From Camellia lanceoleosa (Eukaryota; Streptophyta; Magnoliopsida; Ericales; Theaceae), in contig CM045758.1 in NCBI GenBank assembly GCA_025200525.1, positions 5,700,580 through 5,764,579 on the forward strand: DNA of 64,000 bases, given 5' to 3'. The translations under genes were made by a program, and so were the position numbers. Under the pieces are notes generated by a model that saw only the letters and a list, made by a program, of their open reading frames with translations, did not search any database and was not told where the DNA came from. This document shows positions 10,976 to 21,282 of this stretch, piece after piece (within the stretch, counting starts at the first letter, position 1; each line of letters begins with the position of its first letter).

Positions 10976-13387
10976 TCACTCTCCCTCCTCACTGGAAATA
11001 AGATCCACCTCTTCCACCCCCTCGTCCAGAGGGGTCTGGGCCACATCGTCTTCTTCGACCACCACTCTGCTAAAATCGAGCTCTGGGAACAGTTCTTCAG
11101 CCTTGCGCTTGAACATTTTCCACCCACTGTCCCAGTACTCTGCCATTTCGTGCTTATAGAAGTCCGACTGCTGGAAACTTGCAATCACGTCAGACTCAGC
11201 CCTCCCAGCAGTCGTCCTCGATGGCCCAGCCCCTCCAGTCTCCTCCCTCGCCAGATTATTGGCCACCGCAGCATCAATCGCCACCTGAAAATCTGGCGAC
11301 GCCTTGAACTGTTCCACAGCTGCGATGCACAAATCAGGGTAGGCAGCCCTCTCCGAGGCCGCCTTCGCCCTCTCCTCAACCAACTCCTTCATCAAGCCCT
11401 CCTTTCATGGCGGCCTTCTCCTCTCGACCTCAACCGCCTGCGGCGCCTCTTTCTCCCAGTCACCTGCTAACTTTCTGCTCGCAGACTCTCCCTCTGCTCG
11501 CCCGCTCTGCACGCTCATCTTCCACCACTTTTGCGCCTCAATTTAGCATCCGCCGCGTCCCTCTGCACGACAAGATCTTCGTTGCTATTCATGGCCTCCT
11601 CATGGCGCTCGTCGCATAGACGAGCCTCTTTGGACTCTTCCAGCTTCCTTTGCTCACCAGTCAACTGGAACTCGAGCGACACAACCCTGCGGCGTGTGTC
11701 CTCCAACTCAGACTTGACCAATGGCAACTCAGCATAGGCAACCTTCCAGGCAGCACTCTCCTTTTTCAACTTGGCTAAGTCTGCCTTGGCCTCATCAGCT
11801 TTTATCTTGGCCGCTGCGCCCTTCCTCAGCAAGGCCCCTGCCAGGGTAGTTACCTCCATTTGGGCAGAGCATAACCCCCTGAACAGGTCGGCCTCCCCAA
11901 ATCCAGAGGCCGAACGCAGAGCTGATTCCTCCACCATCTTCACCAAACGATGCGCCACCGCTTCTTTGGTCCCCATCTCCTCCAACCTTCCAAACAAGAC
12001 GCGATGGTAAATGGTGACCCCCAGTCCAACCCCTCTTTCCTGAGGCACAGGCCCCCTTGGCATCTGCTCCCTCCCACTCGGCTCTGCCACGACCAACTCC
12101 ACTTCCGCTGACACCACGGGGGTCTTCTCCAACCCCCCACTCGGCTCGCCCCCAGCCGGACCAACCCTCGCTTGCTCTGATGGAGTCTTCCCCACCACGT
12201 CCCCCGTTGGGCTGGCTATCCCCACTTCGGGGGTCTCCTTCGTCACAAAGGCCTCGCCTTGGTGAGACGACCCCTTGCTCGGGTCTGCCCCACCCTCCAC
12301 TCGCTTGGCCAGTGGCCTCTTCCACCTTATCTCCTTCCTTCTTTTCACGGGATGGCTCCTCTTCACCTCGCCTCAACCTCTTTCTTCTTCCCCACCCCTG
12401 CCTCCATCTCCTTCAACGACCTCTCCTTTAGAGGGTCTTTTGGAAGCGATCGTGGGCAGACCCTCCAACCCCTTCTCTCCCAGTAGCTTTTGGTCGGGCG
12501 AATCCTCTCCTCACCACTGGCCGAGGAGGTCGATCGACTTGGGCCTCTGTGAATTTCTCGAGCCCTCGAGCATGGCTGATCCTCCCTCCTGCGCCTTCCT
12601 CTTAGCCTCCAACTCGCTCGGCCGAGGTTGCCTTGACCTGGCCAGGGCCCAACCCGCCTCAAGCAGGCAGATGGCGAGCAGGCTCGTCCCACCTAACTTT
12701 TTCCCTCTCCCTCCACTCCTTCACCTTCCTTACTCTCTCCTCCATCGCCGCACCCCCTTTCGACTCCACAAACTTGGTCGGCACCTTCCACGTCTTGCGT
12801 GCCCCCTCCAGAGTTGGACACATAGAACCACCTATGCCTCCAACCTTTGATCGAGGTGGGCAACCCTGCCACCAAGCCCTTCCCTGCCATGGCCTGTAGG
12901 GTTACCCAAGTCTCCTGCTGCCCTGACGCTTTGTAGCAGCAAAAGAATTCATCTGCTGTCATGGCCTCCCCCTCCATTGCCTTTGGCCAGGCGCTTGCAC
13001 ACGATAGCAAAATCTTCCACGAATTGGGCATCAGCTGTCCTGGTGCCATGTCCAAACGATTAAGCACATCCACCACAATCTGCAAGCGGCAATCGTGAAC
13101 CCACCCTTCAGCGCCTCCTCGAGAGAGAACTCCCTGCCTCACGTCCGATGGCGGTCTGTCGACTTTGGCACCACCAACCCCACTTCCGCGGAATTGGTAC
13201 CTTTTCGCGGATAGCCTCCAACTCGCCGCCGTTAATGGACCTATCACTCGAGTGCGGTGATCCGTTCCACTTGGCCGAGCTCGATCGATGGCACCTCCAC
13301 CTCATCGATCTATATCATACAAGGCTTTCCACAAGATCGTCCTCTCTAAGCGGATCCATCCTCACATTCCCGGTCCTTCTGCGCCAT
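10976..13387 (-). pseudogene. G1 antisense ORF (gypsy-associated protein with coiled coil)
   Basis: This gene is antisense to pol and lies between integrase and the 3' LTR, like the antisense ORFs described in Tat/Retand elements. The start is placed at the ATG at 13387 (MAQKD), matching G2 at 26436 (MAQEE). The N-terminal domain (12693-13247) contains VVDVLNRLDMAPGQLMPNSW, which resembles the plant 'putative gypsy type transposon' domain (Transposase_28, PF04195). This assignment is from memory of the pattern. The middle is rich in Pro, Gly and Glu. The C-terminal half (about 11515-11900) is a heptad-rich coiled coil (AKADLAKLKKESAAWK), and the tail (10976-11395) is acidic. Several frameshifts separate the parts. 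Its function is unknown. Confidence 0.7.
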
Positions 13388-13754
13388 TGCTAAATCAGAC
13401 GGCGAATAGCCGGATGCGAGTTCCAAAATCGCAAGTGTTTTAATGGGGTATCGTGAGCAACGGCGAATTGATACTTTGGATATTTGGAGTTTTTGTAAAC
13501 AAGTAGGTGAATCGTATGATACCAAAAGCCCACGGTTTGCCGTATTCCAAGGATCCCAATTAATTTCGCCAGCTTGAAAACTTTTCAAATCATCCGCCAA
13601 ACTGTCTCATCAATGCCCATAATAATACCCCGACGTTTCACTCGATCCAACGCTGACGTTCCACATTCCCCACGCGGTCCAGATGCTTGAATTCGCCTCA
13701 CCCTGTCTTTTCCACTTCAAGCCATCACGTGACACGCCGCCTCTTGAGCCCCGC

Positions 13755-14000
13755 GCCCTTCCGCTCGGCCACCCTCACGGTCGGCCTCCCCCACTCGGCT
13801 ACCCTCACGGTCGGCTTCTCCCACTCGGTCACTATCACGGTCGGCTTCTCCCACTCGGCCACTCTCACGATCGGCCTCTCGCGCTCGGCCCCTCTTGCTC
13901 GGACACCCTCATGGTCCGCCTCACCCGCTCGGCCTCCCTCCCGCTCGGTCGGCCTCACTCCGCTCGGCCTCTCCCACTCGGCCACCTTCACGGTCGGTCT
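13755..14000. repeat. G1 30-bp GC-rich tandem repeats
   Basis: Units of 30 bp carry CTCACGGTCGGC and CCCACTCGG, repeated about eight times with decreasing regularity. The array lies upstream of the antisense ORF start and ends close to the polypurine tract. G2 has a related array with a 46-bp period at 26838-27030. Confidence 0.8.
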
Positions 14001-14061
14001 TCCCCCACAGGTCGGATTCATCTCCACTATTATTATTCCCTTCATTGGACTAAAGCTGCAC

Positions 14062-14079
14062 TCGGGAATGGGGGACTAC
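14062..14079 (+). other. G1 polypurine tract
   Basis: TCGGGAATGGGGGACTAC lies directly before the 3' LTR start TGACAGGG. G2 has TGGGAATTGGGGACTAC at 27071-27087. Confidence 0.75.
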
Positions 14080-14645
14080 TGACAGGGATAGGCCCACAAG
14101 GACCACGGCCCACCATGAGTAAACCCAAGCCCACCATTTAGATCCCATTACACAACCCGGTTAGTAAGACCAAGCACGGTGAAGCCAACCGAGCTGGAAG
14201 GCCAATGATGCTGGGACACGTGGCGGGCAGAGCAGCTATGTCACAGACAAAGATCTGCAGTTATTGCCACAAAGACATCACCATTAATGCAACCCATCAC
14301 CGCATTTATTGCGACAACACCTCTCAGCCGGAATCACACCCCCTCCCCCTGAACAAGGCGAACCACGCCTCAAGCTTTCGGCGGGGACAATCAGAACGAC
14401 AGAGACAGCGAAATGATTACGGTTGGATATAAGCAAAGCTCGAAGACAAGAAGAAGGTTAAGTTTTCCATCTCCTATCTCTCTCTCTCTACATTTCTTCT
14501 GTATTATCACCTTCTCTAATTCCTACACCGGAGGGTTCGCCGGGGGACTACCCCGTTCCCCGATTGAACTTGTTTGCAGGTTATCCAGTGGGCTTGAGGA
14601 GCTTGGATCGGTCCAACCCATCCACGAGGACTCACTGTATTATCA
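14080..14645 (+). repeat. G1 3' LTR
   Basis: Starts TGACAGGGATAGG and ends TGTATTATCA, followed by the target duplication CATAT. It is 566 bp long and has the same conserved blocks as the 5' LTR. Confidence 0.93.
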
Positions 14646-14854
14646 CATATATACATCAATAATTAAAATTTAAAGGGATTGGAGGGTCTCCAAAATAAGG
14701 GAGTCCCAAACATTTTTTTTTTTTGTCCAACTCATTAGAGCTGGTTTATTGGTTTTTTTGTTTTTGTTTTTTTTTTTGAGCTCTAAATCAGCTAAATGTC
14801 ATACAATTCTAAAGAAAAAGCAGCTTGGACACAAGCTCTCTCGAGGGAGAGACG

Positions 14855-15110
14855 TGTAAGTCATGTTTGATTTACAAGATTAATAGTGAAGTATTAATAA
14901 TCCTATTAAATTAGTGTGGTATTGATTATCCAATTGGATTAATATCCATTGGATTAATAATCCCACCCCTACCCTATTACTAATAATCTTACAAATTTGT
15001 TGGATTAATAATCCTAAACTAAAATGTTAAAACAAACATAGCATAATTGGGCCTACGGATTAATAATTTCAATCTCATGCTCTAATCCAACCAATCAAAC
15101 ATAGAGTCTA
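14855..15110. mobile_element. MITE-like element with GGATTAATAATCC repeats
   Basis: The left end ATGTTTGATTTACAAGATTA is matched in inverted form by the right end (TGAGATTGAAATTATTAATCC, TATGTTTGATTGGTTGGATTA when reversed). The palindromic block GGATTAATAATCC recurs inside. This resembles short nonautonomous DNA transposons of plants. Exact ends and target duplication are unclear. Confidence 0.45.
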
Positions 15111-15289
15111 GAGTCTAGAGTCTAGGCTAGTGGTACTAAAATTAGGGTTTCAGTGAGAGTCATGTTTATGCAAATATTATTTAATATTTTCCAGACTTTC
15201 TAATGTGTATATACTTACAAAATAGGACAAATTACAAATCGATTTTAATAGTTGAAATTAATTTTTATTCAATTATATTAAAAATAAGT

Positions 15290-15590
15290 CTTAGTAAATC
15301 GTCGTTAAAAATAATTTTTTATTACGATTTTTTACATGTTAAAAATTGACAATTATTGATCTTTTTTTTTGTCATGATTTTTATAAATTATTGCTAAAAT
15401 TTATAATTATTGATCTTTTTTGTGATAATTTTCAAACTGATGTTGAAAGTTAAAAATTATTATATATTTTTGTAACGATTTTTTTAAACTGTCAATAAAA
15501 TTTATAATTAGTGATAATTTTTTATGATAATTTTTAAATTATCGTTGAAAATTAACAATCAGTAACCTTTTTTTAATAATGTCTAATGAA
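15290..15590. repeat. Degenerate tandem repeat, about 60-65 bp
   Basis: Repeated blocks of the type AATTTATAATTATTGATC followed by TTTTTGTGATAATTTT and an A+T-rich link recur four to five times with strong divergence. Such arrays occur near the ends of some plant DNA transposons, but no terminal motif is visible here. Confidence 0.5.
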
Positions 15591-15994
15591 AAATATCGTT
15601 CATAAGATTTATTATACAATAAATTCATCTATTAGGACTTATGCATAAGTCTTCCAAATAAATATTAGCATCTTTATTATCTTTATCAGTACAAGAATAA
15701 GTAGAGATAATCACTCGGCCAGTTTGTCACCACCCCCATCTCGTATCAAATTCTAATGTTTAGTTTCTCATGTTTATGGAATTTTTTGAGAAGTTGGTAA
15801 AAAGTCAGCTTTTAAATTTTTTTACCTATTTTGAATCACATCATTTCTCACATCGCTTACTCACAAAAAGACAAAATAAGCTAAAAAAAGTCAAAAAGTC
15901 GACTTTTTATCAATTTTCCAAAACACTCCTAAATTTCAACTTAGGATATTTTGAAAGACTCATGTGGCCTATTATGGATTTCGTTTCGATAGTT

Positions 15995-16235
15995 CGACCT
16001 AATAATTTTTTACGGTCCCTTGTTTATATCATTCGTGAAAAAAATTAAATCAATTTGATACTCGTAATATTTTTTATTTTATTGTATTTGTCTTAAAAAA
16101 TAGACAAAAAATATTTTTTTGTAAAAAATTCAACTATTTTCTGGAGACAATTAAAATAAAATATAAAAGCTATAATTATCATATTGATTTAATTTTTTTT
16201 TCATGAATATAATACACAAAACCTTATAAAATTAA
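15995..16235. mobile_element. Inverted-repeat (hairpin) element
   Basis: The sequence around 16010-16070 (TTCGTGAAAAAAATTAAATC) is matched in reverse complement at about 16150-16225 (GATTTAATTTTTTTTTCATGAA). Similarity continues outward to about 15997 and 16230. The centre is also palindromic (GTCTTAAAAAATAGAC). It looks like a MITE or fold-back sequence of unknown family. Confidence 0.5.
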
Positions 16236-16452
16236 GAGTTTGAACAATTGCAATAAGTCGCCCAAATTCTCTCAAATTTAAATTTAAATTTGAGTGAAAT
16301 CCAATAATCACACGACTATCTAGGCTACCTAATGCATAAAGCGACTGAAATCGACCTTTTAAACCCTCAATTATGAAAGTTTGCATGCTTCAAATCATTT
16401 TTTTTTTCTCAAAACTCAAAAAAAAAAAATTAAGAAAATTACCACTTAGTTG

Positions 16453-17046
16453 TGACGTGGGTAGGCCCATAAATGCCATAACCCACTATGAACAATCCAA
16501 CCCTACTACTTAGGATCCAATACATAACCCAACTGATAATACCCAATAAAACTGGAAGTCAACATAGCATGAAGGACCAATGATGTTCAGGCACGTGGTA
16601 GGTAAAGGGCAAGCCACATCAGCAGACAAAGATCTGCAAAGTTATTGCCACTACACATCGTCATTAATGCAGCCCCTCACAGCATTTATTACGACAACAC
16701 CTCTCCGTCGGGACAGCACGCCTTCACCCTGAACAAGGTAAACTATAGCATAGACTTTTGGCCAAGGTGACAGGTCGGAAGGGACAATGAAATGATTACC
16801 AAAGGATATAAGCAGACGTTGAAGACAAGAAGAAGGTTAAGCTTTCTACCTCTAATTCATATCTCTACATTCCACTTCTCTCTCTCTAACTTGCTCGTCG
16901 GAGGGTTTGGTAGGGGACACCCCGTTCCTCGTTGAACTCTTGTGCAGGTTCTCAGGTGGGCTTGATCACTCAAATATTGGCTCGAAAAGCGTGGATCAGT
17001 CCGACCCGTTCTGCCAGGAACCTGTTGTATCATAACTGCATTATCA
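16453..17046 (+). repeat. G2 5' LTR
   Basis: Runs from TGACGTGGGTAGG to GCATTATCA, followed by a G and the primer site. A candidate TATA box (ATATAAG) lies at 16806-16812. It is 594 bp long against 591 bp for the 3' LTR. The clearest difference between the two is a cluster of changes near 16665-16740 (27300-27360 in the 3' LTR). Confidence 0.92.
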
Positions 17047-17047
17047 G

Positions 17048-17064
17048 TTGGCGCCATCTATGAG
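17048..17064 (+). other. G2 primer binding site
   Basis: TTGGCGCCATCTATGAG lies one base after the LTR end. It is a mutated form of the conserved TTGGCGCCGTCTGTGG seen in G3. Confidence 0.75.
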
Positions 17065-17149
17065 AATTGCTTTGCTCCTCGCGCCAATTGTGTTCATTGT
17101 CACCGAAGACCCTGTCCCAGTAACCCTTTCTTGATACCCATCAAAGTAT

Positions 17150-18806
17150 ATGGTCACGATTAGATCCATGGCTTCTCACCTAAATGCTACCGACCACCAA
17201 GCCGACACCCCCAACCCAAACAACCCACCACAGTATTTCATCGAGCTTACCAACAGCATTAACCGCATGGTCGAGCAAAACCAAGCCCTGATAAATGCTC
17301 TACACCAAAGAAACCTTCCTATAACTCCTCCACCACCTCCAGATATTCCGCCCAACCAAGAACGAGCCTCGAGCCATACTATCCAACAGCCCTATCCACC
17401 CAACTTGCAAGGCGTGCAACCTCCTCCTCCAAATATAAATCCACCACCTCCACCTCCACCTCCGCACCCATCGATCCTGGCACCAACCCCTGAAGGAGAG
17501 GCCAATAGCGTCCAGCCCCGCTGCCCTCCGATGGTGACCACATTCCTCTCTGGGATGCAAAGCTCCGAGCCATGAAGCTCCAACTCCAAGGGGTCATGCA
17601 GAACATCCAGCATAAACCCTCTACCACAGCAAACTCACCCTTTGTTGCCTCCATCCGGGACAAACCTCTACCCCTCAAGTTCAAGATGCCCACTATCGAC
17701 TCTTTTGACGGTACGACGGACCCAGTCGACCATCTAGAGACCTACAGAACCCTCATGATCCTCCATGCATTCCCTGACGAGATCATGTTTCGAGCTTTCC
17801 CCGTGACACTGAAGGGGTCAGCTCGACTGTGGTTTAGCGATTACCACAGACTGGTCTCTACTTTTCAAAGACCTCGCTGACTCCTTCCTCAGCCATTTTA
17901 TTGGAGCCCAGCGCCAGCGACGCCCAGCAACCCAACTCCTTAACATTCGACAGACCGAGGGAGAGTTGCTACGCAGTTTTGTTACCCGCTTTAGCATCGG
18001 CCTCAGTAATCGGAAAATGATGACAAGGTCATCCTCATCGCTTTCATGGCTTGGTCTCATGGTCGTCCCACTTCCTGCTCTTCCTCTCTAAAAACCCTCT
18101 GACCTCCATGGCAGTCCTACTCTCCAAAGCCCAAAAATACATGAATGCTGAGGATTCCCTAACCACCTAGCAAGATCCAATAACCAAAAACCCGACCCCC
18201 AAAGAAAAGAAAAAAGACTCAGAACCCAGAAACACCCAGTATAATAGCCAAATACCGCACTATACCGACTGCCCCCCCCGAGCTGACTGGTTGGCAACAG
18301 CCCAACCGCCCGGTCGGTTCGAGCAGTACACACCCCTTAATTTCTCCATGGAACAAGTCCTCAATCAGATCTAGCGGGACTACCCCCTCAAATGGCCCCA
18401 ACCTTCACGAACCCCTTCCAATCGGAAAGACCAGTCCAAATATTGCCGTTTTCACCAAGACCATGGCCATAACACCGATGAGTGCGTTAACCTCAAAGAT
18501 CAGGTCGAGACCCTAATACGTCAGGGACGTCTTAGCCGATTCACGGACACCCGTCCTCAGCATAGGCAAAGAACTGAGCCCCTTAAAAACAACATCAAGG
18601 CGCCCCTGACTAGCCCAACCTAACCAAGGCCATGATTGCTCTCACAAAGAACCTACCGCCAGTAATCCCCCAACCTGTTGGAGAAATCAGAGTCATTTCA
18701 GGCGGCCTTGCTTGTGGGGGACCATCCCGCTTGGCTCAGAAGGCAGAACTCAGAAAGATAAGGCAGGCTCAGATAAAGGCTTGCCACGATCGATCGACCT
18801 CTCTAA
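17150..18806 (+). pseudogene. gag: G2 gag (broken)
   Basis: The ATG at 17150 opens MVTIRSMASH, then YFIELTNSINRMVEQNQAL and a long proline-rich linker (17150-17575). A frameshift leads to the Retrotrans_gag domain (17572-17880) with HAFPDEIMFRAFPVTLKGSA. After further frameshifts the zinc-knuckle-like motif YCRFHQDHGHNTDEC (about 18436-18483) is intact and is followed by LKDQVETLIRQGRLSRF. Gag would package the RNA, but this copy is not translatable as one protein. Confidence 0.88.
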
Positions 18807-20108
18807 ATGTTTCAAACAAGGATCGAGCCTATCACCGTCACGGACGCCGACTGTACAGGCATTCGTTACCCTCATGATGACCCTCTCGTCATTTTTGCCC
18901 TCCTCTCCAACTACAAGGTCAGACGAGTTCTCATTGACAACGGCAGTTCTTCAGACATCATCTTTCTCAACTGCTTTCGCCAGCTCAAAATTGGGGAGGA
19001 AAGTTTGTCTCCTCTCCAAACCCCTTTGGTCGGTTTCACTGGAGACCGAGTGACCTCTATCGGCTCCATCGATCTCCCCATCACCGTCGGCGAGTACCCA
19101 CGGCAAACCACCAAGTTGCTCACCTTCCTTGTTGTCGACTGTCCCTCTGCCTACAACATCATCCTTGGCCGCACCGCTCTAAATGCTTTCCAAGCTATCA
19201 CATCAACTTACCACCTTGCCATCAAGTTTCCCACTGATCTGGGGGTCGGGACAGTGAGGGGAGAGCAGACCGTGGCCAGAGAATGTTACGTTGCCTCACT
19301 CAAAGAAGTCAAACTGAAGGAGGCTATGATCATTGATGGACTCGATGTCAAAGACGAAGACAAGCTGGTTAAGGGGGAACCAGTGGAAGAACTCATCGAG
19401 GTCCCCATTCACCTCACCAACCCAGTAAAAACTGCCAAGATCGGTAGCCAACTATCCTCCCAAGCAAAGGCCGACCTTACTGCCCTCCTGGTCGAACACC
19501 ACGATGTATTCGCATGGACCCACTCAAACATGCCGGGCATTGACCCCTCCTTCATAACTCATCGCCTCAGCATTGAGCCCCATTTTCGACTCATCCGCCA
19601 GAAACAGCGCATCTTTCACCCGGAGCGCAATAACCTTATTGCTTCTGAAGTAGATAAGCTCCTTGAGGCACAATTCATCACGAATGTGGACTACCCCAGA
19701 TGGTTGTCGAATGTGGTTTTGGTCCGTAAACACAATGGTAAATGGCGACTTTATGTCGACTACTCCGACCTCAACCGAGGTTGCCCCAAAGACAGCTACC
19801 CTCTGCCCCACATAGATCTATTGGTTGACGCCACGGCCGGCCATCAAATGCTCAGCTTCATGGATACTTTCTCTAGGTATAACCAAATTCTAATGCACCC
19901 ATCCGACCAGGAGCACACCTCCTTCATCACTGACCGGGGCACCTACCATTACTGTGTGATGCCATTCAGATTGAAAAATGCTGGAGCCACTTACCAACAG
20001 TTGGTCAATGCTGTCTTCCATTATCAGATAGGTCGGAACATGGAGGTATATGTTGACGACATGCTAGTTAAGAGCAAACTCTCCACTGATCATCTGGCCA
20101 ACCTATGA
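18807..20108 (+). CDS. pol: G2 protease and reverse transcriptase, open for 433 codons
   Basis: This is the longest intact pol stretch of the three Tat elements. The aspartic protease has VRRVLIDNGSSSDIIF near residues 33-48 and NIILGRTALNAFQ near residue 120. The RT follows with WLSNVVLVRKHNGKWR, VDYSDLNRGCPKDSYPLP, MDTFSRYNQI, GTYHYCVMPFRLKNAGATY and the catalytic YVDD at 20049-20060. Some usually conserved residues are altered (FG to FR in the MPFG motif, SGY to SRY), so activity is doubtful. A stop at 20106 ends the frame inside the connection to RNase H. It is a fragment of a polyprotein, not a free gene. Confidence 0.9.
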   Translation: MFQTRIEPITVTDADCTGIRYPHDDPLVIFALLSNYKVRRVLIDNGSSSDIIFLNCFRQLKIGEESLSPLQTPLVGFTGDRVTSIGSIDLPITVGEYPRQTTKLLTFLVVDCPSAYNIILGRTALNAFQAITSTYHLAIKFPTDLGVGTVRGEQTVARECYVASLKEVKLKEAMIIDGLDVKDEDKLVKGEPVEELIEVPIHLTNPVKTAKIGSQLSSQAKADLTALLVEHHDVFAWTHSNMPGIDPSFITHRLSIEPHFRLIRQKQRIFHPERNNLIASEVDKLLEAQFITNVDYPRWLSNVVLVRKHNGKWRLYVDYSDLNRGCPKDSYPLPHIDLLVDATAGHQMLSFMDTFSRYNQILMHPSDQEHTSFITDRGTYHYCVMPFRLKNAGATYQQLVNAVFHYQIGRNMEVYVDDMLVKSKLSTDHLANL

Positions 20109-21282
20109 GAGACCTTTCAAGACTCCTACTAAGCATCAAATGAAGCTCAACTGAGAAATGTGCCTTTGGGGTAGGATCGAAAGTTCTTGGGTTTCATGGT
20201 CAGTCAACGGGGCATTGAAGCTAACCCTGAAAAGATCAAGGCCTTGATTGAAATGCAGTCACCCAGAACAGTTAAAGAAGTTCAGAGGCTCACTGGTCGA
20301 GTTGCCGCCCTCAACCGCTTCATTTTCCGAGCAACGGACAAGTGTCTATCCTTCTTCAAAATTCTTCGGCAAACCTTTGAATGGACAGCAGAATCCAAGG
20401 AGGCTTTTCAACAGTTGAAACAATGCATGGCCAATCCGCCCTTCCTCTCTCAGGCAATCGACCTCTCTTCCTCTATCTAGCCATGTCAAGCACCGCGGTC
20501 AGTGCAGCTCTCATCCGGGAAGACAGTTCTGTCCAGCGACCGGTCTACTACATCAGTCAAGCTCTCATAGGGGCGGAGCAGAATTACCCGTTGCTCGAAA
20601 AAATGTTGTTCAGACTGGTCATCGCCTAGACGGCTCATTTTTACTTCCAAGCCCATTCTATAGTGGTCCTCACTAACCAACCATTGAAGAAGATAATGCA
20701 ACAACTAGAGCTTTCTGGTAGACTTATGCAGTGGTCGGTCGAACTCAGCCAGTTTGACATCTCCTACCAGCCTCGAACAGCGATAAGGGGTAGGCTGTTG
20801 CCGATTTCATTCTAGAATTCAATAATCCCACTCCAACCGCAGCTCCTCCGCCTCCACCAACCCCTGCCGAGCCCGAAAACCCCCACTCTTGGACCCTCAA
20901 TGTTGACGGATCATCCCGCAAGGAAGGCAGTGGTGCTGGCCTCATCCTCACCGCCTCCGACAGTGGATATTTCAAGTGTGCCCTTCGATTCCTATTTGAT
21001 GCAAGCAATAATGAGGCCGAGTATGAGGCATTGATAGCAAGTCTCCGCCTAGCCAGAGATGTTAGTGCCAGCCACATCCAAGTATTCAGCGATTCCCAGC
21101 TCATTGTCGGCCAAATCACGGGGAAATTCGATGCCAAGGACGACACAATGAGGGCTTACAGAGACATTGCACTCCCTCTCGCCCGCCTCTTCAGTAATCT
21201 CCACATCAAGCACATCCCTCGAACAGAAAACTCCAAAGCAAATGAAATGGCTCAGTTGGCCTCAGAGACGGTCGGACCTTAG
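20109..21282 (+). pseudogene. pol: G2 dual RNase H region (broken)
   Basis: The thumb segment and gypsy-type RNase H (20187-20629) read MGFMVSQRGIEANPEKIKAL and later VSAALIRED, VYYISQALIGAEQNYPLLEK, interrupted by a frameshift near 20460 and a stop at 20627. The archaeal-type RNase H (about 20880-21270) shows TLNVDGSSRKEGSGAGLIL, NNEAEYEALIASLRLA, FSDSQLIVGQITG and HIPRTENSKANEMAQLAS. The first three acidic residues are present. The last Asp is Asn here (ADEMA in G1 and G3). Confidence 0.88.

Larger units (their letters stand above)
3672..14645 (+). mobile_element. G1: complete Ty3/gypsy element, Tat lineage
   Basis: An 11-kb LTR retrotransposon with the order LTR, primer site, gag, protease, RT, RNase H, second RNase H, integrase, 3' tandem repeats, antisense ORF, polypurine tract, LTR. 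Perfect 5-bp target duplications CATAT flank it (3667-3671 and 14646-14650). The second, archaeal-type RNase H, the antisense ORF behind integrase and the tandem repeats in the 3' untranslated region are known hallmarks of the plant Tat lineage (Retand/Ogre relatives). All coding regions carry frameshifts or stops, so the copy cannot move on its own. G2 and G3 are related copies in the same orientation. Confidence 0.93.
14651..16452. other. Spacer between G1 and G2, no gene
   Basis: A+T-rich DNA with three repeat structures listed separately (14855-15110, 15290-15590, 15995-16235). No coding sequence is recognised. The 92-residue open frame at 15770-16048 runs into an inverted repeat and shows no domain. 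Confidence 0.6.

Noticed and set aside
12057..12850. Plus-strand open frames rich in Pro and Ser
   Set aside because: They are shadows of the minus-strand antisense ORF, which is supported by conservation with G2.
17300..17693. Minus-strand Trp/Gly-rich frames opposite G2 gag
   Set aside because: Mirror of the proline-rich linker on the plus strand. The same artefact appears at 41475-41807.
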